A stretch of DNA of 31,764 nucleotides from a virus. The notes beneath the pieces are model-generated. The model saw only the letters and a list, made by a program, of their open reading frames with translations. It was not told the origin of the DNA and did not search any database. The stretch is taken from IMG/VR virus record IMGVR_UViG_3300030329_001866, positions 1-31,764 of that record; one strand, 5' to 3'. Both the position numbers and the translations under genes were made by a program. Positions 13,671 through 25,400 of this stretch are shown here, one piece after another (within the stretch, counting starts at the first letter, position 1; every line of letters starts with the position of its first letter).

Positions 13671-16450
13671 TGCCACAAGTTCCACTTCCACGAGTAGGTC
13701 TCTCTGCCGGCCAGACCCCAGCCTATGGGGCTCCAGCGGTCACTCCGCAGAAGGACTTCTCTGGTCAGCAAATCCAAGAGACCGGCGCGGCGCTACAGAA
13801 GGCTGGGCATGTCGCAATGCAGATCGTGGAAATGGAGCGCAACGAGCAAGACCTCGCCTCGACCAAGAAGGCGTACGCCCGCTTCTCCGAGCGCGTCTCT
13901 CAGCTCGTGGATGGAGACTATCTCCTCAAGCAGGGCGAAGCTGCTGTAGGCGGCAGCAGCGGTGACGATGTCACTGAAGGCGTCAAGCTGTCGAAGACCC
14001 TGGACGAAGAGCTTCGGAAGTTCGCAGATGAGCTGCCGACAGAGGTCTCGAAGGGCATGTTCAGCGAGGCCGGCAACAAGCTGCTCACCTCTGCCAGGAT
14101 GCGTATAAACACTCACCAGTCGAAGCAGCGCAAGGTGTGGCTGGCCGGTGAGACAAGCGCAATGATGAAGTCGGCGGCCCAGGCTTCGATCGACGCCTAC
14201 ATGGCTGGTGAGGAGGATGACCTCATGGCTGATCTTATGGGGGCTACCCCTGGGAAGTCCGCCTGGAAGATGCAGCTTGACACCGCTGTCGATCAGGCCA
14301 GAGAGCTTGCAAGACTAAATGGCCTGGGACCAGAGGCGACGAACCAGGCGATCGAAGGGGTCAAAACGGGTGTCTACAGTGGCATTGTTACTGAATTGCT
14401 CGATGAAGAGCGGACATCAGACGCTAAGGAATTCCTGAAGGATCACGCGAAAGATATGGAGCAAGGCTCTGTTCGGGATCTGAGAAAGCTCGTCAGAACT
14501 GCCTCAGTAAGTGATGACGCTTTGAGGTTGGCGATGAGCCTCAAAGACACTCACGATGTCGATGGCGACAAGAGGCTCGACAGCACCGAGCTGAATGCGA
14601 TCGGGGACGAGCTAAATAAAAGATTCCTCGCGGGAGGCATTGACGCAAAGATGCGTAGCAATGTGCTCGGGTTTCTCAAGGAGGCACTTGGTAGGCACAA
14701 GGTGGAGGCGGCTGACGAGGCAGCTAAAATAAAAGGTGCGACTAAGTCGGCAGGAGAAGCCGGAGATTTTGTGGCGGTCTTCGGGGTTGGCCCAGAACAA
14801 AAGACAACCAGGGGCAATCTTGAAAAGACAGAACGCAACTTGCATGACAAGCTGGACTCGGGAGTCAAGACCGGTCGGATAACCGAGGACGAGGCCGATT
14901 TTGCAAAGACCATGTTTGGAGCTGTCCGCTGGGCTATTGGCAAATCCGTAAGCATGTCCGACGAGATCGCGGACGGGATGAAAGCGGGGAAGAGACCTGC
15001 CCATCGGCATACATCAGAGTGGCTAGGACAGGCAAGGTCTAGGGTGATACGGGAGGGGATGAAATATTCAAAAGATCCGGCAGAACAGAAAGCCTTCATC
15101 GATGCTGGGCTGGCTGCTGCGGAGAAAGCCTACGACCGTGCAGTAAAGGAAGAGGATCTACGGATATCTGAGATCCGTGATGAGATGGAGCAGTATGCAG
15201 AACTGAGCAGGGGCCGCATCACCAGCCCCGACGCAGCCCCGCGTGAGATGCAGTTGCGATGGATAGCTGCCGGGATCATGGACGATGCTCGTGACATATT
15301 CAAAGCGACCAACGAGCAATACAGCAACCCGGAGAAGGAGACCCTGTTCTATAGAGCGGTCGAAGAGGGCACGCTGAGATACATGCCCAATGCTCAATTC
15401 AGAAGTATGTTGGCCGGTCTTGGTAAAGATTTACAGGCAACCGCCAAAGAGATGCGGACGCTTGCTGTAGCCAACACACCGTTGCAGGGCGGTCCTGAAG
15501 CCCAGCTCCTAAGAGTAGCCCAGAAGCATCAATGGCTAACGGGTGAGGGAAGCAAGGGAGAAATAATCCCAGGCCAGAAAAACATAGTGAATAGCTTCTT
15601 GTGGGAGAAGAGCTGGTATCGGTCGTTCTTGGCAGAGTGGAATGAGCGAAAGAATGCTTTCCAAGAAAAGCTACCAAAAGGGGTGAAGATCTCTGATCAG
15701 GAGAGTCTTGATATCGGGATGAAAATGCTCATCGACTTTGGTGGTCACACGGCAATGGATCATTCAAAGGTCTATCCAAGAGCGGGGGCTGTCACAACAA
15801 GGGACTACAGGGGATGGAATGACGATCAGGAAATGCACGACTGGCATCTGAAAAGACTAACCGATGAGGAACGGGCGAAGCTCCTTGGTCACGAAGCAGA
15901 GGAGGAAGGTTCAAGAGGTCGGGTGGTGAAGATGTCTACAGGAGACTATGTTGCTGTCGGGCCACAGCTTCGTTTGCCAGAAGGAACACACCCAGAGGAT
16001 GCGGCCAAATGGAACTACCAAAGTCGAGCTGACGCTGTGCAGCTTCTTTACGCCGCGCAAAACAAGACATATTCCCAGCGGTTTACGGATTCCCCGATTC
16101 CAAGAGGCGTGTCTCTCGCTGACGTTCCACGAATTGAAGAGAAGGATCTCAGAAGGATCTTGCACCTTACAGATAAGAGAGAGGATCTACCTGACTGGGT
16201 GCGTAAGTCCTACCCAGATAGAAAGGGCAAGGAAATCATGCCTACCCAGAGCGAGCAAAAAGAACTCCTAGACCTGTTTATAAAATACAAGGTGGATCAC
16301 CTTGAGCTAAGTGTCGAAGAGCTATGGCAACGGCAAGAAGTTCTCGAAGAATCAAGGAAGGCAGGTAGAGATGAAGAAGAGGTGCAGCGCCGCGTCAAGA
16401 GGCGTGGATACTCTCCAGGCGGTATGGGCATAGGCCGAGGAGGATCTTAG
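13670..16450 (+). CDS. large internal virion protein (T7 gp15-like) with EF-hand-like loop
   Basis: The 926-aa, mainly helical, highly charged protein sits in the gp15 position between a gp14-like protein and a giant ejection protein. Its N-terminus (PQVPLPRVGLSAGQTP) and the following AYARFSERV helix recall podovirus internal core proteins. Residues 296-307 read DVDGDKRLDSTE, an exact fit to the 12-residue EF-hand calcium loop (Asp1, Asp3, Asp5, Leu8, Glu12). From about 14550 to the end, base composition turns visibly richer in A and in AGA/AGG/ATA codons than flanking genes, suggesting a recombinant segment. It probably forms part of the ejection conduit. The stop shares one base with the next GTG. 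Confidence 0.7.
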   Translation: MPQVPLPRVGLSAGQTPAYGAPAVTPQKDFSGQQIQETGAALQKAGHVAMQIVEMERNEQDLASTKKAYARFSERVSQLVDGDYLLKQGEAAVGGSSGDDVTEGVKLSKTLDEELRKFADELPTEVSKGMFSEAGNKLLTSARMRINTHQSKQRKVWLAGETSAMMKSAAQASIDAYMAGEEDDLMADLMGATPGKSAWKMQLDTAVDQARELARLNGLGPEATNQAIEGVKTGVYSGIVTELLDEERTSDAKEFLKDHAKDMEQGSVRDLRKLVRTASVSDDALRLAMSLKDTHDVDGDKRLDSTELNAIGDELNKRFLAGGIDAKMRSNVLGFLKEALGRHKVEAADEAAKIKGATKSAGEAGDFVAVFGVGPEQKTTRGNLEKTERNLHDKLDSGVKTGRITEDEADFAKTMFGAVRWAIGKSVSMSDEIADGMKAGKRPAHRHTSEWLGQARSRVIREGMKYSKDPAEQKAFIDAGLAAAEKAYDRAVKEEDLRISEIRDEMEQYAELSRGRITSPDAAPREMQLRWIAAGIMDDARDIFKATNEQYSNPEKETLFYRAVEEGTLRYMPNAQFRSMLAGLGKDLQATAKEMRTLAVANTPLQGGPEAQLLRVAQKHQWLTGEGSKGEIIPGQKNIVNSFLWEKSWYRSFLAEWNERKNAFQEKLPKGVKISDQESLDIGMKMLIDFGGHTAMDHSKVYPRAGAVTTRDYRGWNDDQEMHDWHLKRLTDEERAKLLGHEAEEEGSRGRVVKMSTGDYVAVGPQLRLPEGTHPEDAAKWNYQSRADAVQLLYAAQNKTYSQRFTDSPIPRGVSLADVPRIEEKDLRRILHLTDKREDLPDWVRKSYPDRKGKEIMPTQSEQKELLDLFIKYKVDHLELSVEELWQRQEVLEESRKAGRDEEEVQRRVKRRGYSPGGMGIGRGGS

Positions 16451-19400
16451 TGACCAACTTCTCTGATGACATCAACCTGAAGGCTCCTTCTAACAGTGAC
16501 CCGACACCGGGCGTCTTTGCTCCTCCTGATGAGGGATTGGTAGTTCAGGGAAAGGGGGTCCAAGGGAAGGGCGGTCAAAGACCTGGCCCATCTCAGCCTG
16601 ATGACCTTTTGACACCGAGACACCAGTGGGCGCGGGACAGGCACCAGGCGCAAATAAAGACACACAATCTCCACGCTGCTCAGAAGTTTGAAGACGCTCG
16701 GACCTACTCTCCGAGGTTTGACGCTCGGGTCGCAAGGATTGCAAAAGAGTCGGGAATCTCCATGGACCTTATTGAGTCTGGAGACAACGTCGAGTTCATG
16801 GAGATGATGCTGGACCGCCGGAAGTTCTCGGCGCTTCTTGACGCGAACTACGACGAGCGTCTGGCCCAGGTAATGCTCGACCCTAACTTCTTGAAGTTAG
16901 CGCATGACGATTACGAGAACCTATTTGGAATTTCAAAGACTGCTGCTCACTGGCGTGCTGGACGGCTCGGTCACGAGATGAGCCTGATCGGGTTCAGAAT
17001 GATGCGCGGCGAAGAATTAGAGGGAGACTATGCCCGCCTGAAAGAGATCCGAAAAATGATGGCCTCTCTGCCAAGGGATAGCAGCGGTGAGGGGTTGCTT
17101 GGTCTGTGGTATGGCGGTGTGCGGATGCTTGCCGGAACGGCTGAGATCATGGGGTCTGCCGCCCTAGCTGGTGTAACGGCTGGCTCTATCGCAACCCCTG
17201 CTGCTGGCGTTTGGGCTTCGGCTTTGACCATGGGCACAGGCACATCGATGGTTGAAGGTGGGGCTCAATACCTAGACCTGGTAGAGATGGGTGTTGATCC
17301 AGAGATAGCCTTTTCAGAGGCACTATCGACTGGAGCCATAAGCGGTGTGCTTGAAGCGGGTGGCTTTGGGTTTGGTGCTGGTGCTGTAATCGGCAAGGTG
17401 GCGACAGGGTTCACGGCCCGAAGAGCTGCCGCCCAGACCGGCAAGAGGTTGATACCCAACACCACGGCTTTCGGTGCCCTGGGGACGGCTGCTGGTGGCT
17501 GGGCTAGGGGCATGGCTGGTGAGCAGTTCGCTGAGTTATCGCAGACGATTGTCCAGCACTGGTCTACGCAAGAAGCTATTGAAAAATCGGCTGATCGAGA
17601 AGGTCTGGACCTGGAAGGTCAGGTGCCACTTGCAGAGCAGTTGGAGGAGACGTTCTGGGAGACATTCCGAGGAGCGTTCATTCTTAGTTCTTTCGCCCCT
17701 GCTATTCAGCTGACTAGTGATCTTGGAAGGGCTCGAAACGCAGGGATCCTGAGAGACCGGCTCACCAACATGGGCGGTAAAATAGAGAAGTCCAAAGTCC
17801 GCGAGCGTGAGCCCGATGCCCTTGTGGATTTCCTCGAACAGGCTTTGGAGGACACGGATCAGAAGACCCTGTTCTTTGATGTCGAGAAGTTCAAGGAGCA
17901 GATGGACGAGGCTGGTCTCACAGAAGAGCAGCTAGAGAATCGAGCACCAGAGATCGCGCAACGATTGAAGGACGCCGAGAAGACCGGCGAGCTGGAGATT
18001 CCGACAAGTGAGTTTGGCGCGAAGTTCTTTGCCGAAGGGTTTGGCAAGAACATGATTCCCCATGCCCGCACCGAAGCTGGTGGAATGTCATTTTCTGAAA
18101 TTCAGGAGATGCTCGGTGAGGATGTGGATGTAGCCGAGCTGGCCGAAGAAGGCGAGCGCCTTTTGGAGGAGGCAGAGATCGAGGTGAACTCTGTCGTCGA
18201 ACAGGTCGCGGAGATCAGGAAGCGGGTCTATGATCAGAGCATTGCTGCCGGGTTCGATCCTGAGAAGGCGAGGGTCATATCTCATACACAAGGCAACATC
18301 CTGACCGCGTTGGCCGAGCGGGCCAACATGACACCGGCCCAGTTCGACAAGCTGTTCCCGGTGAAGATCCGCCTGAAGGATGAGGCTGCGCCGGCAGGGG
18401 AGGCGCTGGGTGCGCCTGTTGATCCAGAATACGAAGCAGCAGAACGTCGCCTACGCGAAGCATCGTTTGCCTACACCAAAGAAAAGAATAGGTCTAGGCC
18501 CGTATCTTCCAAGCAAACTCCGAAGGGCGAGGCGAAAAGAGCGGAGCACGCAGAGCGTCTCAAGACACTGCTAGAAGAACGCGAGGCGGCGCGTGCGGAT
18601 CTGGAGACGCAGTTCCCAGACTATAAGGAGCGCCGGGTGACGGCCCGTGATGCATTCCACAGAGAGACGATGGCTCGGCAAGCGCAAGAGGAAGCTGCGT
18701 TCTGGGAGGGTTGGAAGGAGCAACAAGCCGCCAAGCCCGAGATGGCTCAGGTTCGTCGCAAACTACAGTCAGGTCTCCGAGGCTTGGGACTCAGGATGGA
18801 GCGATCCGAGGGCGGCTCGAATTACTACAGCGGCACGCTACCAAACGGGGAGCGCATCACTGTTCGCGTAAGTGATCACGAAGTTCCGATGACCCCGGCT
18901 CGTGAAGCTGCACGCGAAGAGGGCCGATTCACCTGGGCCGAAGATGGTGGTCAGCAGTTCATTATCTCCCCAGAGAGCACAGCGGAAGAGGTTGCTTCCT
19001 TCATCGATCAACTCACCCAGCAACAGCTCGACCAACTCAACTTCGAGCAGCCCGCCGACCTTGAGTTCAACGAAGCCGACTTCCGTCCCGAGGTTGTGAG
19101 CTGGGCCAAGGATCGCTTCGGTGATCGTGTAGCCCCGAACGGCAAGCCTGCGTGGCAGAACTTCGTCGCCTGGTTCGGTGACTCACAGGTGGTGGATGAG
19201 AAGGGTGCGCCCCAAACTCTGTACCGAGGTTTGAGATTCCCACCAGAGGGTGGGGTTATGGAGACCCGTGAGGGTCGGGCAACGCTTTCTCTAACCGATA
19301 ACCCTGACGTTGCGAACGTCTACAGCAAGACAAAAACAAATTTCTTGCGGCCTGCTGAGTCTAGGCCGGGATCGATGATGGTCGCAGCCCATGTGAAAAT

Positions 19401-22400
19401 GGAAAAACCTCTGGACCTTAGCAGGGGCTCTCAGACATCGCGACTTATGAAAGGTCGAGACGTACTGACCGACTACAGAATTTCGATGGTCGAAGTCTTT
19501 GACGCAGTGACAGAGGGGTCCTTAGACCTCTCAGATAACGCCCACATCGGCATGATCATTGACTCCATGGATGATATGAGTGGCATGGAGTTTACCGGCC
19601 AGGGCGAGACGGATTGGGGGTTAGCCAAGACATCTGATGGCTATGACATAGACTCATGGGTTCAGCTACAAGACACCATCCAAGAGTTATTTGAAGATGG
19701 TGAGTTTGAAGAAATAGCGGAGATCCTTGCCGAGGTGACTGTTGATCAGTTCTTCCTGGCTGATACGGAATCGTTTATTGACGCCATCGTTGATGGATTT
19801 GGGTGGGACGGGGTAATCATCAACGACCTCTTTTCGGGGGGTGCTCCGTACTACGAAGGGTCAAAAGAGTTGGGTCTGGCACCAGATGATGAACCCACTG
19901 CGAAGGTGTGGCGACCCATCGACCAGCGACAAATCAAGTCCATAACCAACATAGGAACCTATGATCCAGAATCTCAAAGTATGTTGAAGCAGCCAGCTCT
20001 CGACCAAGTGTCGGAGCCAGATTCCAAGCCGCCGAAGGGCGACCTAAAGCCTGGGGGTAAGAATCTAAAGGATGGCAACGCGCTTGGCTTCTGGCCGAGG
20101 CTGCGTGTCAAGGCACCCACCCGGCGCAAACTCCCGAAGAAGGGAGCGATTCTCACCGGCACCAACAACAAGAACGCACAGCGTCAGATAGACGCTATTG
20201 ACAGCCTGCTAGAGAATCATCCTAACGCGCACGAGAGCGCGTCTGCGTGGGCAAATATGTTGGCTGAAGCATTCGGTTCTCAGGAGGTTCCGGTCCCTCC
20301 GTATGCCTTCATCCGCGATCTTGTCGAGGATCGAATGAAAGAGAAGCTCGACACCCTAAGTGAGGGCCAACTGGAAGATGCAGACCGCGGGTTTGAGAAT
20401 GCGCGTGAGTTCCGCCGCGCCTACATCGCTGGTGAAATCGATGTGGCTACTACCGGCAAGCTGTTTCTTTGGTCGTTCCTGTCGCGTGGTGTCAGTCCTT
20501 ACACACAAGAGTCGCTGTTCATTGACTCCTTCGACGGAGCTGCTACGTGGATCGATAAAGCTGCTCGCGGCGAGTTTACCGAGGCGGACTTCGACGCTTA
20601 CACAGAGTGGGCGAAGAGCGTTTCTCCAAAGGGTAGTGGTCAACCGGGAGCAAGTTCGACGCACAACCTGAATGCGTTTGGAAGATCGTTCCTGTTCAAG
20701 ATGGGGCAAAGGCGACCCGATGGTCGAACGCATTTGCAGTATCTGCACGACATGATGGCCGACCCAGACATGACCGGGCAACAGATCCGCCGCGAGTTTC
20801 AGACGTTCGGTGAGGGCGTTGGGATCGACAACAAGGTTGTGTCGTTCACGTTGCTGGTCGCTGGATTCGATGATGTTATGGTGCTTGACCGCGTCCAGGT
20901 TCGGCAACTATGGGATGATGGCCGGTTCAATGGATACAATCTTTACGACGGGATCAATGAGACCCGTGTCGTGAAGGGCAAAGAGAAGCGAGTCAAAATC
21001 ACGGGTTCGTCGCTGACCGAGCTAACAATGGGTGCTCGCGGCATCCTGATCTACGAGGCCATTGAGCGGGCGATCTCGGCTAAGGTCGAAGGGATTTATG
21101 CCGAGCTTGGCCGTCCCCAGGATGCGAGCATCGGTCGATATCATTGGGAATCATGGGTCGCGGACAGTCAGCAGGAAGCTAGTCATGGCACCCTTGAAGC
21201 GGTCCTAAAGGATGCCAAAGGACAGGATCACGCTATTGCTCAGGTCACCGCCAAGGAAGGCGAATACGGTGCCTACGAATACGGTGCCCTATATGGCCGT
21301 GACAAGGACGGAACACCCTACTTCCTTTACGAGGTTCCAGACGGTACACTTCACCGGTTCACTGTTCCTCAATTCCGAGCCTTCCTCGGGACGATAAAGA
21401 AGCCAGGCACCGGGGTGGTGCCGAAGGGCTTCAAGGTCCGACAGGCTGGCAATCAACCTTGGTATTTTAGCGATGGCATCAACAGAGAAAGACTCGAAGA
21501 AGTCGCCCACGAATTTGACGAAGGGCGACGAACTCCTGATGCGTCTCTTAGGGAGGAAGGCACCACGGATGCCCGTGGTGTTGGAGCCGAACGAGGACCA
21601 GCCCTCGACCAACCAGCCACCGCCCCCCTCCAGTTCTTCTCAGCCCTAGCTCGGGGAATCGCCGGTCACGACACCAAGGTTGCCACCGCTTCTGGCTGGA
21701 AGCAGGCGCTCAAGAGTCTCCTCAAGAAGGGCGAGGTCAAGAAGGACGAAATCTTCTGGACCGGCCTGGAGGAATGGCTTGACCTGCAAGAGGGCAAGAT
21801 CACCGAGGAACAGATCGCGGAGTATCTGGAAGGGAGCGGGGTGAAGGTCGAGGGGGGAGCGCCGCTGTTCGCGCCAGGTGAGTCACGCGGTCAGTATGTC
21901 CCCAGCAGCATGGACATCCTCCTCTCCAAGGATGCTGATGTCAGCACCGTCCTGCATGAATTGAACCACCACTACGTCCACTCCATGCTGAGTGTCGCGA
22001 ACATGCAGGACGCCCCGAAGGAGATCCTCGAAGATGTTGACACCATGATGCGATGGTGGAAGGTCGCGGGCGACACAGCGGAAGAAAGGCTCGCGAATTG
22101 GAATGCGATGAGCTTCGCGGAGCAAGCTCCGCACCATGAAGCCCTCGCCTACAATTACGAGCTGTGGTTGTTTACTGGCACAGCCCCGACTGTGGGGATT
22201 CGGAAGCTCTTCGAGAGGATTCGGACCTTTATGATCGGCGTTTACACGTCGCTGGTCGAGGCACAACGCAAGCTATCCGGTGCATACAGATCTCGATTCG
22301 GTCGCGATCTCCCCAGCATGAACCCCGAGATCCGAGATCTCTTCGAGCGAATGGTCGCGGGTGAGCAGGGGGCGAGGAACGCGGAGGCTGTGAGGTCGAT

Positions 22401-25400
22401 GGCCCCGATCTTCGAGAGCCTGGAGTCTTGGAAGGAGTTCGGCGGCACCGAGTCAACGTGGAAGGAATACCAGGAGCGGATCCGCGAGTGGCGTCAGAAG
22501 CTCCAGACGGACCTGAGCGTTGACAGTGCGCGAGCGATGGGCTGGCAGAAGAATGCCGAGGGCCGCGTTCTCAGGGAGATCGTCGCGGAGAACAAGGAGA
22601 AGCGCAAAGCGACAGAGAAGGAGATCACGGCAGAGGTCGAGCGGGAGCCCATCTATCAAGTGCTGGCTCTGTTCAAGAAAGACAAGACCGGCCTGGACCG
22701 AGACTCTGTCCTCGCGATGCTCGGTGATCTCGACGAGGACGCCATCGCAGACATCAAGAAGAAGCTGGGCCGAAACCTCAGAGCACGCAAGAAGCTGAAG
22801 GGTGGGCAGGTGGAGATCCAGGGACTCATGCCCGACTTCGTCGCGGAGTTCTTCGGATTCGAGACAGGCGAAGAGTTGGTCCGAACCTTGATCGCAGCTC
22901 GACCTATCAAGGAAGAGATCGACATCCGAACCACCGCTCTGATGGAAGCCAGGTATGGAAATCTGAACAGCGAGGAGGCTATCCAGCACAGGATCGAGCA
23001 GGCGATACACAACGAAGCGAGGGCGAGATTTGTTGCAGCCGAGCTGAAGTTCTTGGAGGGGTCAACCAGACCTGCGCGACTCAAGGTGGGAGCAGCTCGC
23101 GAAGCTGCCAGGAAGATCCTGGCCGGCACGCGGATCGGAGACATCGACCCGCGCAAGTATGCACAGCTTGAAGCTCGGGCTGCTCGCGCAGCCAAGCAGG
23201 CGATGAAGGCTGTCAAGCCGCGCAAGGCGCACACCACCAAGGAAGGCGTCGAGAGAAAAGAGATCGAGGGGCGAGACCCGGATCCGCAGGCCGCGATCAC
23301 CGCGAAGGAGCAAGAACTTCTATACGGTCAGCTCACCAAGCTCGCCCTGGAGGTGAAGGATGAGGTCAGCAAAGCACAGGACACGAAGAAGTTCACGCGG
23401 TCAGACAGCGATCTCCGCAAGACTCGCGATGTCAACATCGTGCATGTGGCGCGTGCGGTTCTTGCTCAGTATGGGCTGCTTCCGCCTGGGGCCGCTGGTC
23501 GCACAGCCGACTTCATCGGCAGGCTGCGTGAATACAGCCCCGAGATGTTCGCGGTGTATGAGGAGCAGCTCGCAAAGGCGCAGGTCGCCGGGGAGACTGC
23601 CGGCTACGACTACCGCAACATGACCCTCGATGAGTTTCGTGCGATGACCAGCATGGTCAACACGCTGTGGTTCCGCAGTAAGCGCGACAAAGAGATCGAG
23701 TCGGAGGGCAAGAGAGAGAAGCTCGCGGAGATCGTCGCCACCCTCGCTGACATCCTCGAAGGTAGGCGGCGTGAAAAGATCCCAGGCCAGGAGAGCGGCC
23801 TGGGTGACAAGCACAGGGTTAGAGTCAGCGTGCTTCAGAGCGCCGCCAGCCTGGTCAAGCTGGAACACTACCTGCGATACCTGGACGGCGGCAAGCAGGG
23901 AGAGTTTACACACTACCTCTACAACGAGGTGAAGGAAGCGATCAACAACTACCGGGCAGACGCATCGATCTACACGAAGAAGTTCGTGGAGATGCTTGAG
24001 GATCTCCGGAAGGATGGCTTGCTCGATGACCAAGCGATTCCATCGCACGAGCTTGGCTATGTATTTGGCGGGCCGGAGTCTGATGTGGGTGGACTGACCG
24101 AACTGATCGGAGCCTTGCTGCACATGGGCAACGCTGGCAACAAGTCGAAGTTCCTGGTCGGCGGTCGCGGAGACGGCAAGTCGTGGGCGTTCGTCAACGA
24201 AGACGGAGACATTGACTACACCAAGTGGAATGCGTTCATCGAAAGAATGATCAACGAGGGTAGGCTAAATAAGAAGCACTTTGACTTTGTGCAGAATGTT
24301 TGGAACCTCATGGAGGAGATCAAACCGAAGCTCCAGGCCGCGCACATCAAGCTCATGGGCCACACCTTCAAGGAGGTCCAAGCTGAAGCGTTCGAGATAA
24401 CCTTCAAGGACGGCACGACTGTAACCTATCGAGGTGGCTACGTCCCGGCGACACCTGACACCCAGGTGATGCGCGAGGTCGGCACCAGGACTCCTGTCGA
24501 GACAACGCTAGAAACATTAGAGGAGGGGTTCAAGAGTGCGCTGCCCAAGGTTCCTGACGGCATGACCAAGGAGCGGGCTGACGAATACCGCGAGAACCCT
24601 CTGTCGATGCATCTCGACATGATCCTCGCGCACATCGACAAGTCCCTGCGATACGCGCATGTCCAGCCAGCGGCGAAGGACATGGAGAGGATCATCACGA
24701 ATGAGCGGTTCAAGAAGGCGATGCACGCGGTCGATCCAGATGCTATCGACCAGCTCTTCCTGCCATTCCTAGATCGGGCGGTCACGCAATCGCTCTACAA
24801 GGAGGGGCACCCCCTGACCCAGATGTTCTTCAAACACTTCCGCCGCATCGCGGGTGTGAAGATCATGGCGGGCAACGTGGTGAACACTCTGCAACAGTTC
24901 ACCGGCTTGATCAACGCCACGCTGTATGTGAAGCCTCACCATGTGAGGAATGGCCTGTGGCAGATGCTCACGAATCGTCGAGAGCTGATGGACCTGATCA
25001 CCTCAAAGTCCAAGTTCATGGATGACAGGCTTAGGAATCAGATGTTCGAGCTGTCTGATGAGATGCGTGAGATCGTCCTCCACAAGCGTGGCCTGAAGGG
25101 CAAGGGGAAGGCGCTGCAACGCAAGGGTCTTCGCTGGGGCTACATCTTGCAATCCACCGCCCAGAACATGGTGGACATCTCGGTGTGGAAGGGGGCGTTC
25201 GAGCAGGTCATGGAGGCCCCGCAGCAGGGCGAGAGCATGGCCGAACAGGAAGCTCGTGCAGTAATCGAGGCCGACCAAGCGGTGCGCCTATCGCAGGGCT
25301 CCTTCTCTCCCGAGGATGTCGCCGGCTATGAGAAGGGCACAGCAGCCGGTCGAGCTTGGACTCAGTTCACCAGCTACTTCAACACTGTGCTCAACCAGGT

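Noticed and set aside
14551-15099. 182-codon - strand frame under the 926-aa protein
   Set aside because: Antisense to a continuous + strand gene, with Ser/Leu/Pro-rich low-information sequence and no ribosome site.
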